From Trichuris trichiura (taxonomy: Eukaryota > Nematoda > Enoplea > Trichinellida > Trichuridae): 64,000 bases of DNA. The notes under the pieces are model-generated. The model saw only the letters and a list, made by a program, of their open reading frames with translations. It had not been told where the DNA came from and searched no databases. How positions within the stretch are numbered: position 1 is the first letter of the stretch; the number at the start of each line of letters is the position of its first letter. The translations under genes and the position numbers were made by a program. Shown here in pieces: positions 1 to 10,056 of this stretch. Location of the stretch: the NCBI GenBank assembly GCA_037903355.1, contig JBAJFE010000062.1:1302001-1366000 (forward strand), written 5' to 3'.

Positions 1-2476
1 GCAGGGCCTCTATGCGATCTTTTCTAGGGCTCATATATTCCTACTATGGTACTGACTATTGCGCTATCATTCAGGCAGTGGAATAGGGTGGATTCTGAAA
101 ATTCTGAACGTCATACTCTGCATCTTTGCTGCCTTACTGATTCCTCAGCAGAATCAGATTTCATTCATATTACCCTTGTTGCTTTCTGTTGTCCAGAAAT
201 AATACTTTTATAGTCTACATCACTGTAAGTAGCAAGTTAGTCCACCAATTAAAGCATGTTAAATTTTGTGCAGGAAAATCTAAAGCAATAGTTCCAGAAC
301 TTCAGCTTTTTGGGGGAAACACAAGTCCAACCTTAAAAAATAATGAAAATTATGCGACAGGCGCTAAATACACGCTCGCCATGTTATTCGTTCACGTCAG
401 GGAGAGATGGAAATCTCCCACAAAAACTGCTCTCACCGCTAGCCGTCCGTGACGTTGGTGTCAGTCGGTGAGTATTGAACAAGACGAGCAAAACGCACTT
501 TGCTTACACAACGACTCACTTTTTTTCTGTATATGAAAGTGCGCCGTCCCATTCTGCGAATTTGTGAGACCTACCCTTAATAATGGTTTCTTGTTTGATA
601 CATCGCTGGGATATGCGGGTGCTTGCAGCTAAGCAGGAATTGTTGCCCACCTTCAAACTCACTTTAAGCAGAGGAAATTCCAGGAGCCAACCGGAGCTGA
701 ACCGGTGCTGTTTATTGTATTTCGAGCAAAGCGGCAAAACTTTGACGACCTAGCTTAATCAATCAGCAAAAAAACTGTCATTTTAACGATTTGACGTGCC
801 CCTGTACGCACGTGGAATTTCTTTAAACTTACCAAGAGAATTTCATTTAAACGTCCATTGTGCACTATTAAGGATACGGGTTATTACGGGAGGGACATCT
901 TGGGTTTTTCAGGTCTTGTTTTCAGCGTGATAGGCAAAAGTTTCTTTCTCTCAGGTTTTTCAACAAAAATGTCAGAACATGAGTCTGTGTTATGGAAGCG
1001 TATATGCCGGCAGCAAGTCTAACTTGTGCTATGTTGCCGTGCTCTACTCTATGAGCAGAATAACTTTTGGCTGAAGCTACCATGCGAAAGTGAAACAAGT
1101 CGAACCGTAGTACCTGAAAACCTAAAATATGTTTGTAAGGTGCATGTTTCATAATTGAACCTGAGCGCACAATTACCATATATCGCTATTTAACTGGAAG
1201 TCACGCGCGAACTATTCATGACTCAATTTGTGTTGAATCAGTAAACAGTTTTAGTTCTTGTGCCTTACAATGATAATTACTCTCTCAAATTATGAAACGC
1301 AGTTGAAAAGAGATACCGTCAACCATTTATTCTTGCCGCTGCTAGAAACAACCATTCGAACCAGCTTCAGTATCAACGAACAAATCACAGAAGAATCATA
1401 ATTTTAATTTCAGCGGCAATTGGCAATCTTTGAACGTCTTTAGGAGCACACTGACGTGGCGATTAAATTTCAAAGCTTTCTTGTTGCTCACTAAAGGGTA
1501 ATAAGCTGTTCTAAGATGTTGCAGTCAGCATAACTTTCCATTGCGCATCAGGGCAACGATCAATCTTACTACCATAATCGCTTTCGCTGCCCTTTAAAGA
1601 ACGTTGAATAAATAAAACCGACACGCTACTATTACCACTTGGGTATTAATTGGGATTGTCATGCAGCAACAAGTCAATTATCCGATTATCGGATTATCAT
1701 TTCACCATTATTTTTCATTCTGAGCTTCTGCCTTCGTCCATAAGTTGTATAGAAACGTTATTAGCGTTTTCCAGTTCTTCTAGATTTTAAAAATTGCCGC
1801 TGCACCAATTCCATATTTTGCAACTGAAGAACGCCATGACTATTATTTCTATTCCTCTTTTAATGGCAATACTGCGCGTTGTAACACTTGAAGATGTCGA
1901 AAAATATGACTTGCAACAGTCCTTCGACATCAGCGATTTAAAAAAACGTGCAAAGAATATACTTCATTAGAAAGATAAGAGAAAGTCTTCAAGTTCGTGT
2001 TATTTTCGTATGTGTACCTGCAAACTAACTAGCAGTATAGTACGCCCTATGAAAGTTGTCTTTTTCTTTTGCCTGCAACAAGTGGCTATAGAGGCTGTTA
2101 CGGTTGTTTACCTGTTTTAAAAATTAGATTACAACATTCTAGCTAAATTTCGTTGCTTTTTAAGTGAATTTCAACCGTTAAGGATGAGTAAATTGCCGGC
2201 TGAATTCGTTTAGTCACTCAAGAATGACCGTATATCAAAACATAGGTTCTAACCTTTTCTCATTTCGTTCGTGTTAATATAATATTACAGTTTCATCATA
2301 ATCGTCATTTCTTTCAGGAAGTTGCTTTAATTGTGTGCACACAATATTCGTCCGAGCCCTGCTTAGCTTTGGGCTCCCTGAAGGCCGTTGGGTCGTTTAC
2401 ATGCAGCGTTTGGTGCGACCATTTATTACTTTCCCATCTGTGACATTTTAACCAAAGTTTACGCTGTTCGAACGAC
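1..2476. other. intergenic, no supported gene
   Basis: I see only short, overlapping open frames on both strands, none with a credible start, splice pattern or family resemblance. No large repeat or RNA gene was recognised. Confidence 0.5.
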
Positions 2477-2764
2477 ATGGAAGAAGCTTCAGACGCTCGG
2501 GAACTGCGAGGCAAATTGCGACAAGAATTTTTAGAAACCGTATCAGCTTTGTACGACCGCCAGGCAACCGTCCATCTCTATGGTTTGAGTTGTCCAATCA
2601 AGACGGAATTCGTCGCATGCAGACCGTTGTTCGAGCACTTTGCTTTCAAGAACTTCAACTCTCCCGCTGGACAGCTTAGCCGCGCCATTGTGCGTAAGTC
2701 TGACGTTGTTCGCATAGAGTTCGAAATCCCGTTTTATGATAAAAACAACAAGCAGAATGAATAA
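2477..2764 (+). CDS. gemin7: Gemin7-like SMN-complex protein
   Basis: Single-exon 95-residue protein. Gemin7 is a small subunit of the SMN complex that, with Gemin6, forms an Sm-like fold and helps load Sm proteins onto spliceosomal snRNAs. The match is by pattern: an N-terminal helix (LRQEFLETVSAL, about residues 12-24), then a strand run R-x-A-T-V-x-L-Y-G, a central F-x-N-F segment, and a C-terminal I-V-R-K-S-D-V-V-R-I motif that parallels the L-R-C-S-D-x-x-x-x-x-F end of animal Gemin7. It is shorter than the human protein (131 aa) because the variable N-terminus is missing. The start at 2477 is the first Met and leaves the whole Sm-like core. The stop codon overlaps an AATAAA signal. Identification is from recalled family pattern, not alignment. 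Confidence 0.78.
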   Translation: MEEASDARELRGKLRQEFLETVSALYDRQATVHLYGLSCPIKTEFVACRPLFEHFAFKNFNSPAGQLSRAIVRKSDVVRIEFEIPFYDKNNKQNE

Positions 2765-2765
2765 A
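2760..2765 (+). terminator. AATAAA polyadenylation signal overlapping the Gemin7 stop
   Basis: AATAAA reads across the TAA stop at 2762-2764. If used, the Gemin7 mRNA would have almost no 3' UTR. Confidence 0.5.
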
Positions 2766-2960
2766 ATTACTTGTTGTTTTATGTGATCCCCCCAGACGAA
2801 ATAGTATAAAAAAAATTGAAAAAACTTAAAAGCGATAAAAATTACTAGCGATGTTCCATTAAGTACAAATAGTGCGTTCTACCGAAACTTCGTCTTAACC
2901 TAATTCGTCTTGTTCGAGATTTGGAAAAAGAATTTATCCCTTTTTTTTTACTGACCTGCA

Positions 2961-4150
2961 GTGAGCAAAAACGCCCAGCACAATATATGTCACCAGTTGA
3001 AGAGCGCTATCAATTTTATTCTTCCTACTATCAAAATTAAGAGTGGGAGTCGTGCTATCCGAACCCGTCTTAATCGAGGCCCTCCGGTAACTTTGAATAC
3101 AACAGATGTTTACAAGTTTAGACGACCAGTTGCCGCTTCATAGTACAACTGGTTCATTGGCCAACTTGACGCGTCTTAATTGTAGAGGAATACTTTTTCA
3201 GGTTTTGAAAAGAAAGAGAAACATGAATGAAAGTCGCGCTCTTAGTCGTTATTCCCGTGTCGCGCGAGGCCATAAACTAGCAACAGCTGTTCTCGACGGA
3301 AGTAATTTACGATACAAAGGGTGACAATGGCAAAAAACGCCAACCGGTTCCATTCTTAAACGTGACAGAAGTTCTACCCTACGTTTGGACATATTGAAAT
3401 TTTGAAAGACCACTTGCAAATGGAAACTATCACACTCAAGCAGTGGCAGTCGAACCCGGCTGAATCATGTGCAATTGTATTTGTGAATGAAAGCGAAAAA
3501 CAATTGACAAAAACCATTTTGTCGTGCCACAGCACGCCGTACCGTTACGGTCCAATGAATGACGCAACGCCTTGACGAGTGTACTGGTCTGAAGAAAGGC
3601 AACAGCGTTTTTTAATTGCTTTCCATTGAAAAGCAATGCGCCTTGAGCAGCAAGCAAACACGTTTGAACATTGGTAGCTCCATTCAGGTAGCGAGCTTCA
3701 ACTGCACCGAAATCCCGTTCGTTGGGGAAATGCGCGTGCCGTTGCGTACGCGCTACCACAATCGACGTAGACAGAGATCATTGAGAAACTGTCAGGCAGC
3801 GATGAATGTGTGCATCACGGTACCTGACTGGACGAAACAGTCGCAAAAGTTGGCCGTGTTAATTGTCACGGTCTTCCATACCGGTTCATCAGCCGTACCT
3901 ACGTTTCGCAACACTTCCATGCTTCTTTGGCGCTGCTTGCACGTACCCCAACCTGACAATAGCGCGATATTTATCCATTCATTACTATTTGAATGAGTTG
4001 AAAAAGTTTTATAGTACACATTTAATTTACGACGAAGCCCGTTCAAAATATTCAAATTTCAAATCGGGACTGCCGCGTCTTAAGCTGGACCCAACTCTAG
4101 CAGGTGAAACAAAAAAATATCATATTATGAATGGGTCTCGCCGTAAATGA
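2961..4150 (+). other. coding-like fragments, unresolved or decayed gene
   Basis: Several plus-strand stretches look protein-coding but do not join into one frame. A frame starting near 3379 (KFYPTFGHIEILKDH) runs through METITLKQW to a stop near 3572. A second frame covers 3616-3996. A third ends at 4150 with a basic tail GETKKYHIMNGSRRK. Acceptor-like sites occur at 2960 (ctgcag) and 3201 (tttttcag), but phases do not agree across candidate introns. This could be a real gene whose exons I failed to join, or a pseudogene. No family was recognised. It faces the minus-strand gene at 4214-4843 tail to tail. Confidence 0.28.
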
Positions 4151-4213
4151 AATGCATACTAATACTATTTTACTACGGCTCACCTGATAGACACTTCGTG
4201 TCCTCATCGCATA

Positions 4214-4843
4214 TTAGCTCATTGACATATTGAGGGAAGTAGTCCGACGGCAGACGGCGCCAAACCCAACATACGTTGCATAAACCAAGCCATTCGGTTC
4301 CGTCGATCGACTGCCCTCGACGTATGCAGTCCAGCTTGTAACTAGTGCCTTAATGAATGGTATGAATGAAAGGTTTCCCAACACACGGTGAATACCCAAT
4401 TCAGCGGCGTCCGGTTTGGGGGTTTCCCGGCGCACGCGTACATCCTCTGTATTATGGCTATTCCATGAATGCAATCCAGCCTTGGATACGGTTTTTAAGA
4501 AGTCTGTAAATGTCTCATTTATCTCCTTTGCACGTTGCTTTGCTCGGCGTATCAAATTGACGACAGGTTTATTGGGCATGGCGAAGTTGAATCGTTTGCA
4601 CGGCATTTGACCGACCACTCGGAAAATTTCGGCCAGCTGATTCAGTCCCAGTTTTTGACGAACGCTAATGAACTTCTCTTCATCCAAAAGACCGAGCTGC
4701 TTAAGTCGACGGGTTAACAAATCCGAGCAGAAGAGGCATTCCAGGCCCTTGCAAGCGCCTTCTAACGGAGGCAGCGGTGCACTCACTGGTTTTAACGTGG
4801 TTCCAAACGATTTGGCAATAACCGAACTGAGAGGTCTGATCAA
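4214..4843 (-). CDS. unidentified 209-residue protein
   Basis: Uninterrupted 209-residue frame with a basic, hydroxylated N-terminus (MIRPLSSVIAKSFGTTLKPV) that could act as a mitochondrial presequence. Next comes a cysteine pair region (about residues 31-39: C-K-G-L-E-C-L-F-C), a charged helical middle (RRLKQLGLLDEEKF, about 45-60; RRAKQRAKEINETFTDFLKT, about 99-118), and a C-terminal half with no clear motif. No domain was recognised. The length and composition support a real gene. An intron in the second half cannot be excluded. The frame is convergent with the unresolved fragments at 2961-4150. Confidence 0.55.
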   Translation of the reverse strand: MIRPLSSVIAKSFGTTLKPVSAPLPPLEGACKGLECLFCSDLLTRRLKQLGLLDEEKFISVRQKLGLNQLAEIFRVVGQMPCKRFNFAMPNKPVVNLIRRAKQRAKEINETFTDFLKTVSKAGLHSWNSHNTEDVRVRRETPKPDAAELGIHRVLGNLSFIPFIKALVTSWTAYVEGSRSTEPNGLVYATYVGFGAVCRRTTSLNMSMS

Positions 4844-6190
4844 CGGCTGAAATTTTCCATTATAAAATAAATATTACACGAATCGGCAAGAAAAGATAAA
4901 ATTTTAAATGGAAACAATGGCAGCCTCGAATCACACTAACGCAAAAAAAAGAATGCTAGAAGTACTGTAGGCCTTAGAAATTCTCCCAATATCAAATCCA
5001 CTCGAACGAATGGGGTGTTGACGACAAGTTTTAAAATATATGCAAATTTTTGATGATACAAAGGGGGCCACAAATTATTGTTTACCTAAACCTAACCAAA
5101 ACTGCAATAAGAGGATAGAAATTGGTAACAATTCGGACTGCAGCATTAAAACTGGGAAAGCATTATGTACTACAAACAGTAAGCAAATTTAAATTAACGA
5201 TAAGCAGGTTAATGTTTTTTAAAAACGACTGGATGAAAAAGAAATAGCGTACAAACTAAACAATGAGCGGAAAAGGTATTCCGCGTGTAGTAATAATTAA
5301 GATTTATTTGAAAAACAATAACGGTTGGATTTTTGTTCTAAGCCTCAAAACGAAGCTGCCTTACAAGAACGCCGAAACAGCCATCGATTAGTACTGTTGA
5401 TAGTAGCCTATCAAATGCTAAGGGCAAAGCGACCAAAACAGTGAAATTATGATGCACCAGAGTTTTCAAGACAGGACGTGACGTTTATTACAGCGCATAA
5501 ATAAATATCCAACGCAGTAGCATTATGTTACCATTACAGCTTTATTTACTACTTTTTCTCTCTTCTTGTTTACAAAGGAGAAATCTTTCAAGCGCTCTTC
5601 CCCGAAACTGTCCATGCACCTATCTATCGCGTAACAAGAAATCCACACGTATACGCATACATAATATAGAGACTTTATTGCATCCGCTTCAAACTGGTTT
5701 GTCCAGGGAAAATTATTACGTCATTTCTAATACAGCTTGACGTAACGCTGTTAAACATAACACCTGCGGTGGAGTACTCGCCTTTATCGTGACCTAAGTC
5801 AGGAAAGCTCTTTCCCTCTACGCGGCTGTCCAATGCAAGTCACCACTGTCTACCAAATACTTCGTTCCATTCTACGTATTCACCTCAGGTTATTAAGCCT
5901 GAGAAATACTTACATGTTTAAGCTAAGATGTTATCTCTCAAGATGTAAATTTTTATTAAATTAAATCCCGTTTTAGCTGAGAGACCATAGCGTTCAGAGC
6001 TTAGACTTATAAGCTCTGAACGCTATAGTCTCTCAGATATAAAGGGCTTTATTATAACAAAACTTTCAGTGGCAATTGAAATCCCGAATAGATCAAAAAT
6101 GCGTTGTAAAGTTCAGCCTTGTGCCAGTTCTGCATTGGCATTTTCTGGACAAGAAATGTATTTAAGGCGTTACTTTACTGGTCTTGTTTT
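4844..6190. other. AT-rich intergenic with one weak ORF
   Basis: A 71-codon plus frame at 5525-5740 begins with a hydrophobic signal-like stretch (MLPLQLYLLLFLSSC), but nothing else supports it. A strong hairpin lies at 5977-6036. The stretch 6071-6180 is open in two plus frames and could hold an upstream exon for the coding exon at 6192-6425; phases do not settle it. Confidence 0.35.
5977..6036. repeat. inverted repeat, 27-bp arms
   Basis: Arms 5977-6003 and 6010-6036 are complementary over 27 bp with one mismatch and a 6-base loop. This is probably a degenerate fold-back or MITE remnant. Confidence 0.85.
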
Positions 6191-6191
6191 T

Positions 6192-6425
6192 TAGATCACC
6201 AACTTCGAACACGATGAGATGCCAACGCACAACTACCACAAGACCAAACTTCGCAACGCATTTTCGACCTATTCGGGATTTGACCTTACAAACAAAATGT
6301 TACTATCCCGCCTTCAATCTATGTTGCGCATCCGTTATCATATCATTCCTTATGCAAACTGTGCATCAGCCGTTCAGGAAATGATTACAATGACTGATAG
6401 CATAAATAACCCGAAGATAACCTAA
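6192..6425 (+). CDS. terminal coding exon of an unidentified gene
   Basis: After an acceptor tract (cttgttttttag, ending near 6194) a frame of about 77 codons opens with ITNFEHDEMPTHNYHK and ends at TAA 6423-6425. The composition (RLQSMLRIRYHIIPY, about residues 43-57) is that of a folded protein, not random sequence. The upstream exons were not traced; 6071-6160 is a candidate. No family was recognised. The 5' boundary is approximate. Confidence 0.42.
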
Positions 6426-7836
6426 AGTATGCAGAATCAAGTGGGTACAAACTGTTTGCCACTTTGTGTAAGCGGTTTGATTATACGCAGAGTATCCTGG
6501 GAAACCAATCATCACGGATGAGAAAGCCTACAGTGTATATATGCCAAAAGGCAAACCCGCAAAGTATTAGCTCTCCCGACTTCAAAGATAAAAATTGGGT
6601 TTTTTCAAGTATACCTACAGTGGCGACACCTATGAGCCAAAATGCGCTGTTCTTTCGCTGTTTTGCCAGTTACTCCGTTCTTACGTTTTGACTTAGGCAT
6701 AGGCTAGGACAGAACAGGATAGTCGACAAGGATGCGAGAAAAATTAAGCGTAAGACAACCTGCCGACTATCCTGTTCTGCTATAGACTAAGCCTAAGCCC
6801 AACCTGAAATATGAAAACACGACAGCAGGCAACTAAAGAGAAACACTTACAGACCTAATACTTTGCGGGTTTGTCTTCCGGCATTGATTTGTGTATTTAT
6901 TTATATTTATACGACACTATGTCGCATTAAACTTCGTGCGATCCTTGAAGACATTATGCGAGTTTATAAAAATGAGTTCTCATAATGGGACAGCAAGTTT
7001 TCATTGGGCATACGGAGACAAACTGCTGAGGTAAAGATTGCTCTGAGGCAAAAATCATTATTAATAAAACAGGTGGCCCTGAAGAACAGTTTAACAAATT
7101 TTAGTTGCCTTTGTCGTGTTTAGGCTTCAGTCTCAGACCCAATATGTCGTATTATACATTTCTCTAAAATTTACTTATTTATTTACGAACAGATGGACAG
7201 ATAGATGGCTGAAATGCAAACGTGAAATGAGACGACTACCACGTTTAACTTGAGACGCTTTGTATCTCCATTTTACGTCGTGCCACTACCTTAGAACGTA
7301 AACTTCAAAGAGTTCACTGTACTGTGTACAAGTGTAGTGGCGCGACTGGTAAAATGGATTCGCTTCGCGTGATGATGCTTAGAAGCGAAGCAGTTTTCCT
7401 TTCGAAGGTTCATTCCACTTTCAGCGCCATTTTGAAAACAAGTTCACGAGCAAGCAAATGGACAAGTGTACACTTGTGCCATTCAAGCGAACAAGTTGCG
7501 TCATTGGGGTAAACAAAAAAAAGAAAAGATCGCTGAACAAACAACGCAAAAGTGTTCGCCTCAAAAGAACAGTCGAATGGAACACTTATGAACAAATAAG
7601 CAGTTTTCTTTTTCAAAATGCCACCGTTCGTTTGTGCTGACGGAAGGACCCTCAATGACTCATCAAAAATTCAATGTTAGCTTAGCTTTGCCTTTCGAAG
7701 GTGTGGCTTCGAAAAGACAACTAAGAGGTTCGTCTTTTTGTTGACAAACGCAGACAAGGATCTGCACAGCTCACATTTAAAATGTAGTTGAAAGAGAAAG
7801 GCAGTCAACTTGAAGATTACAGAACTGCTGCGTTGA
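6426..7836. other. intergenic with a fold-back repeat
   Basis: Apart from the inverted repeat at 6693-6796 I see only short unsupported frames. The stretch 7450-7680 is A-rich and low in complexity. Confidence 0.45.
6693..6796. repeat. inverted repeat, member of a dispersed family
   Basis: Arms 6693-6725 and 6764-6796 are imperfectly complementary, with a perfect 16-bp core (cagaacaggatagtcg and its complement). The arm sequence (CTATCCTGTTCTG, then CTAAGCCTAAG) recurs near 13330, 37010 and 39980. Confidence 0.75.
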
Positions 7837-8127
7837 TCAATGGACTTGCACTCTCTGAAAAAACAAAAACTCGCTATGCCATTGAAATAATTTTTTGAAT
7901 GGTAAGAATACTGAGATACCAACCTGGTCGTTTGGTCCTTGACTGGAAAATGGCTGAAGAGGCACCGGCATACCATTGACGTCCATTTCAGGAGCCTTCG
8001 AACTGGACCGCACATGAATCATGGTCAAATCTGGAAACTCGACAATCGCTTCCTGCAAATCGACGGCCAAGTAACGCGAATCGTAACTGATGCATTGACC
8101 AGTGGCCATCTGTTTCACGCAGGGACA
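7837..8127 (-). CDS. last two exons of an unidentified gene
   Basis: Minus exon 8127-7924 is flanked by an acceptor (tgcatatttcag) and a donor (CAG|GTTGGT). It encodes exactly 68 residues, beginning CPCVKQMATGQCISYDSRYL and ending SSQGPNDQ, in phase 0 on both sides. A 69-bp intron leads to a tiny last exon 7854-7837 (RVQVH, stop) after a strong ttttttcag acceptor. The intron is a multiple of three without a stop, so read-through is also coding. Upstream coding-like pieces lie around 8465-8570 (KVDQVSCAQFEKVAFETAPK) and 8290-8440, but I could not join them with confidence. No family was recognised. Confidence 0.45.
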   Translation of the reverse strand, partial: CPCVKQMATGQCISYDSRYLAVDLQEAIVEFPDLTMIHVRSSSKAPEMDVNGMPVPLQPFSSQGPNDQVGISVFLPFKKLFQWHSEFLFFQRVQVH

Positions 8128-8990
8128 CTGAAATATGCAAATTCACTTCTAGCTCATTCAACAATTCAAATGGCCTTTCGTCAAATCTGATTGGCGTATT
8201 TTATGCTCAAAGCGTAGTATTATATAGTATTACGGTTTACAGGTCGTTTCGTTTCGATGCTGTTGACAGACGAGATTGTCTCTGTCGCCTTGTTAATAAC
8301 CATTAACCACAAAATGGCAAGGTAACATTGCGTCTTGTCAATCAAAATGGCACGCCCATTGAGCACACCTCCGCCCGGGCGACGATTTGCAGGAATAAAT
8401 AAGGAGACCAAAAATGAGTCGCCGCCACCTTGGCGTTCCCTGCTAAACCTTAATAAGGTAAACTAGCCGTGCCGACCTTTTGGCGCCGTTTCGAAGGCGA
8501 CTTTTTCAAACTGGGCGCAACTGACCTGGTCCACTTTTTTGCTAATGCCATTGAATCGTGCCTGTTGTTGTTGCACTTTTCAAGCGTTCGTCAAATCGTT
8601 TAAAAGTCGGACGAATCCGAAGATGCATCTTTGAACAACAAAGCAAAAAACAACAATCATCGTTGGGAACCCTCCTTCTCGTTGTTCGACCGACTCGACC
8701 AAACCAGCCTTGCCAGGAAAGCATAGCATGCAAAATCGCGACACCAACGCGTTGCTTAAATTGAAAAAGCAACGCGTCCTTTTCGCTTCAACAATTCTAA
8801 TGCACCTTTGACCGGTCGCCTGGCTAAACATACGCACGATGGATGGAAGCAAAGAGGACTTTCCGGTTTTGTTGCAACAACACTTCTTTCTGCAAAGAAT
8901 TTACAACTGGAACCAGAAGTTATGCCCCTAATGCATGGAGCACCCAACGGGGCGCCAAACAAACGCACAACGTAGAAGATAATCTACGCG
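8128..8990 (-). other. candidate upstream exons of the 7837-8127 gene
   Basis: Coding-like minus pieces: 8843-8817 (start MFSQATGQR, donor AG|GTGCAT); a stretch below the acceptor near 8765; and about 8570-8465 with donor AAAG|GTCGGC. Introns implied between some of these would be under 40 bp, and two frames compete, so the structure is unresolved. Confidence 0.22.
8747..8777. repeat. perfect 11-bp stem hairpin
   Basis: acgcgttgctt and its exact complement are separated by 9 bases. It lies inside the unresolved minus-strand gene region. Confidence 0.7.
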
Positions 8991-9426
8991 CCGCTGCTTC
9001 ACCCTGTCAAGCGTGACAAATGCGGAAATTCGGGCGATATGCAAATTTAGGAAAAAATTTAAACTTTCGAAAGCAAACTACAAGCAGACGCGTTAGCACA
9101 TGCGCGACTGAAAGTTCAAGTATACTCGCTATAACAGCATAACGCAAAATGCATAAGTTACATTAACACGTGATGTAGATGAGGTAGTCTGTCTCTTGCG
9201 GGCGACACTTCGTAATCAAAACTGACCGTTTTCAACTGTTAGTAGGCACAGCTACATAAGCATATGTGTTCGTAATGAATAAATATACTTTCATTTGTAC
9301 ACCGAGATCAGCTTCACATATCTTATGGTCACTGATAGCTGCAGTTCATAGTTTCATCGCGCATGTATGATGCTTGATGAAAAGATTAGTGTTTGTTTTT
9401 TTCTCTTGTATTTATGTTTATAGAGG

Positions 9427-10056
9427 AGAACAAGCTGAACACTTACTATTGGAAGCGGTTTTCCGGCTGTCTCCCTTACGCTAATAGTAGCGTCTGCCCG
9501 GGCTACAAAAGGCGCTCTTCGGAAGGGAACACGCTGAGCGACGAAGCTAAACTTTGGCTGTTGGTGGTCACATGTAGGGCAGTCCGAGAGAACAAGTGGA
9601 CACAGCACAATGCACGACAGCCTGAAGGAAAGGAAGGCCATAAACTAGTAAGTTGACCAACTACGTTGACTTATGCAAAAATGTAAGCTCTCACCCAATG
9701 GCCAACCACATGCACTTGTCAAAAATGGACAGGTTTGCTTTAGCAGCAAATCTGGAGCCCCTATTTATAAGAATGGCGTCCGCACCACAGCGGCGTCAAC
9801 GTGTCGAACGGAAAGAAAGGGTCTTGGATGGAAATTTTTCACCAAGTGCAACGGGGAAACCGGTTCCACCTTGGCGCGACCATCCCGTGAAGAGAAACGC
9901 GAGAAGAATAGGGGGCAACAGACTGAGACAACGTGCTACTCCTTGTTTAATAGACAAAATAAAGCCCCTACGGCAAAAAATTGTCAACTGCAACTAGACA
10001 GCAAGAACCAAGTGGTCATTCATCTCTCCTGCCGCTTTATTTCTCTATTTTGTTGA
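9427..10056 (+). CDS. candidate two-exon gene, unidentified
   Basis: A plus exon follows acceptor tttatag near 9423. It is open in only one frame (starting ENKLNTYYWKRFSGCLPYAN) and ends at a strong donor CTA|GTAAGT at 9648/9649. A second exon may begin after aatggacag near 9733 in phase 0 and continue VCFSSKSGAPIYKNG to a stop at 10054-10056. The product is basic and has scattered cysteines. The last 37 bp overlap the antisense 3' end of PQBP1, which weakens the model; another frame stops at 9997, before the overlap. No family was recognised. Confidence 0.3.

Noticed and set aside
3440..3470. Second B-box-like motif (GGGTTCGACTGCC, minus)
   Set aside because: No stem pairing around the loop and no cloverleaf.
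3436..3759. Minus frame resembling the end of saccharopine dehydrogenase-like proteins
   Set aside because: Only a loose A-F-x-x-T-x-L-V-x-x-L resemblance; no upstream dehydrogenase exon follows on the minus strand.
7410..7655. Overlapping frames on both strands around 7.3-7.7 kb
   Set aside because: A-rich, low-complexity sequence; no start, splice or domain evidence.
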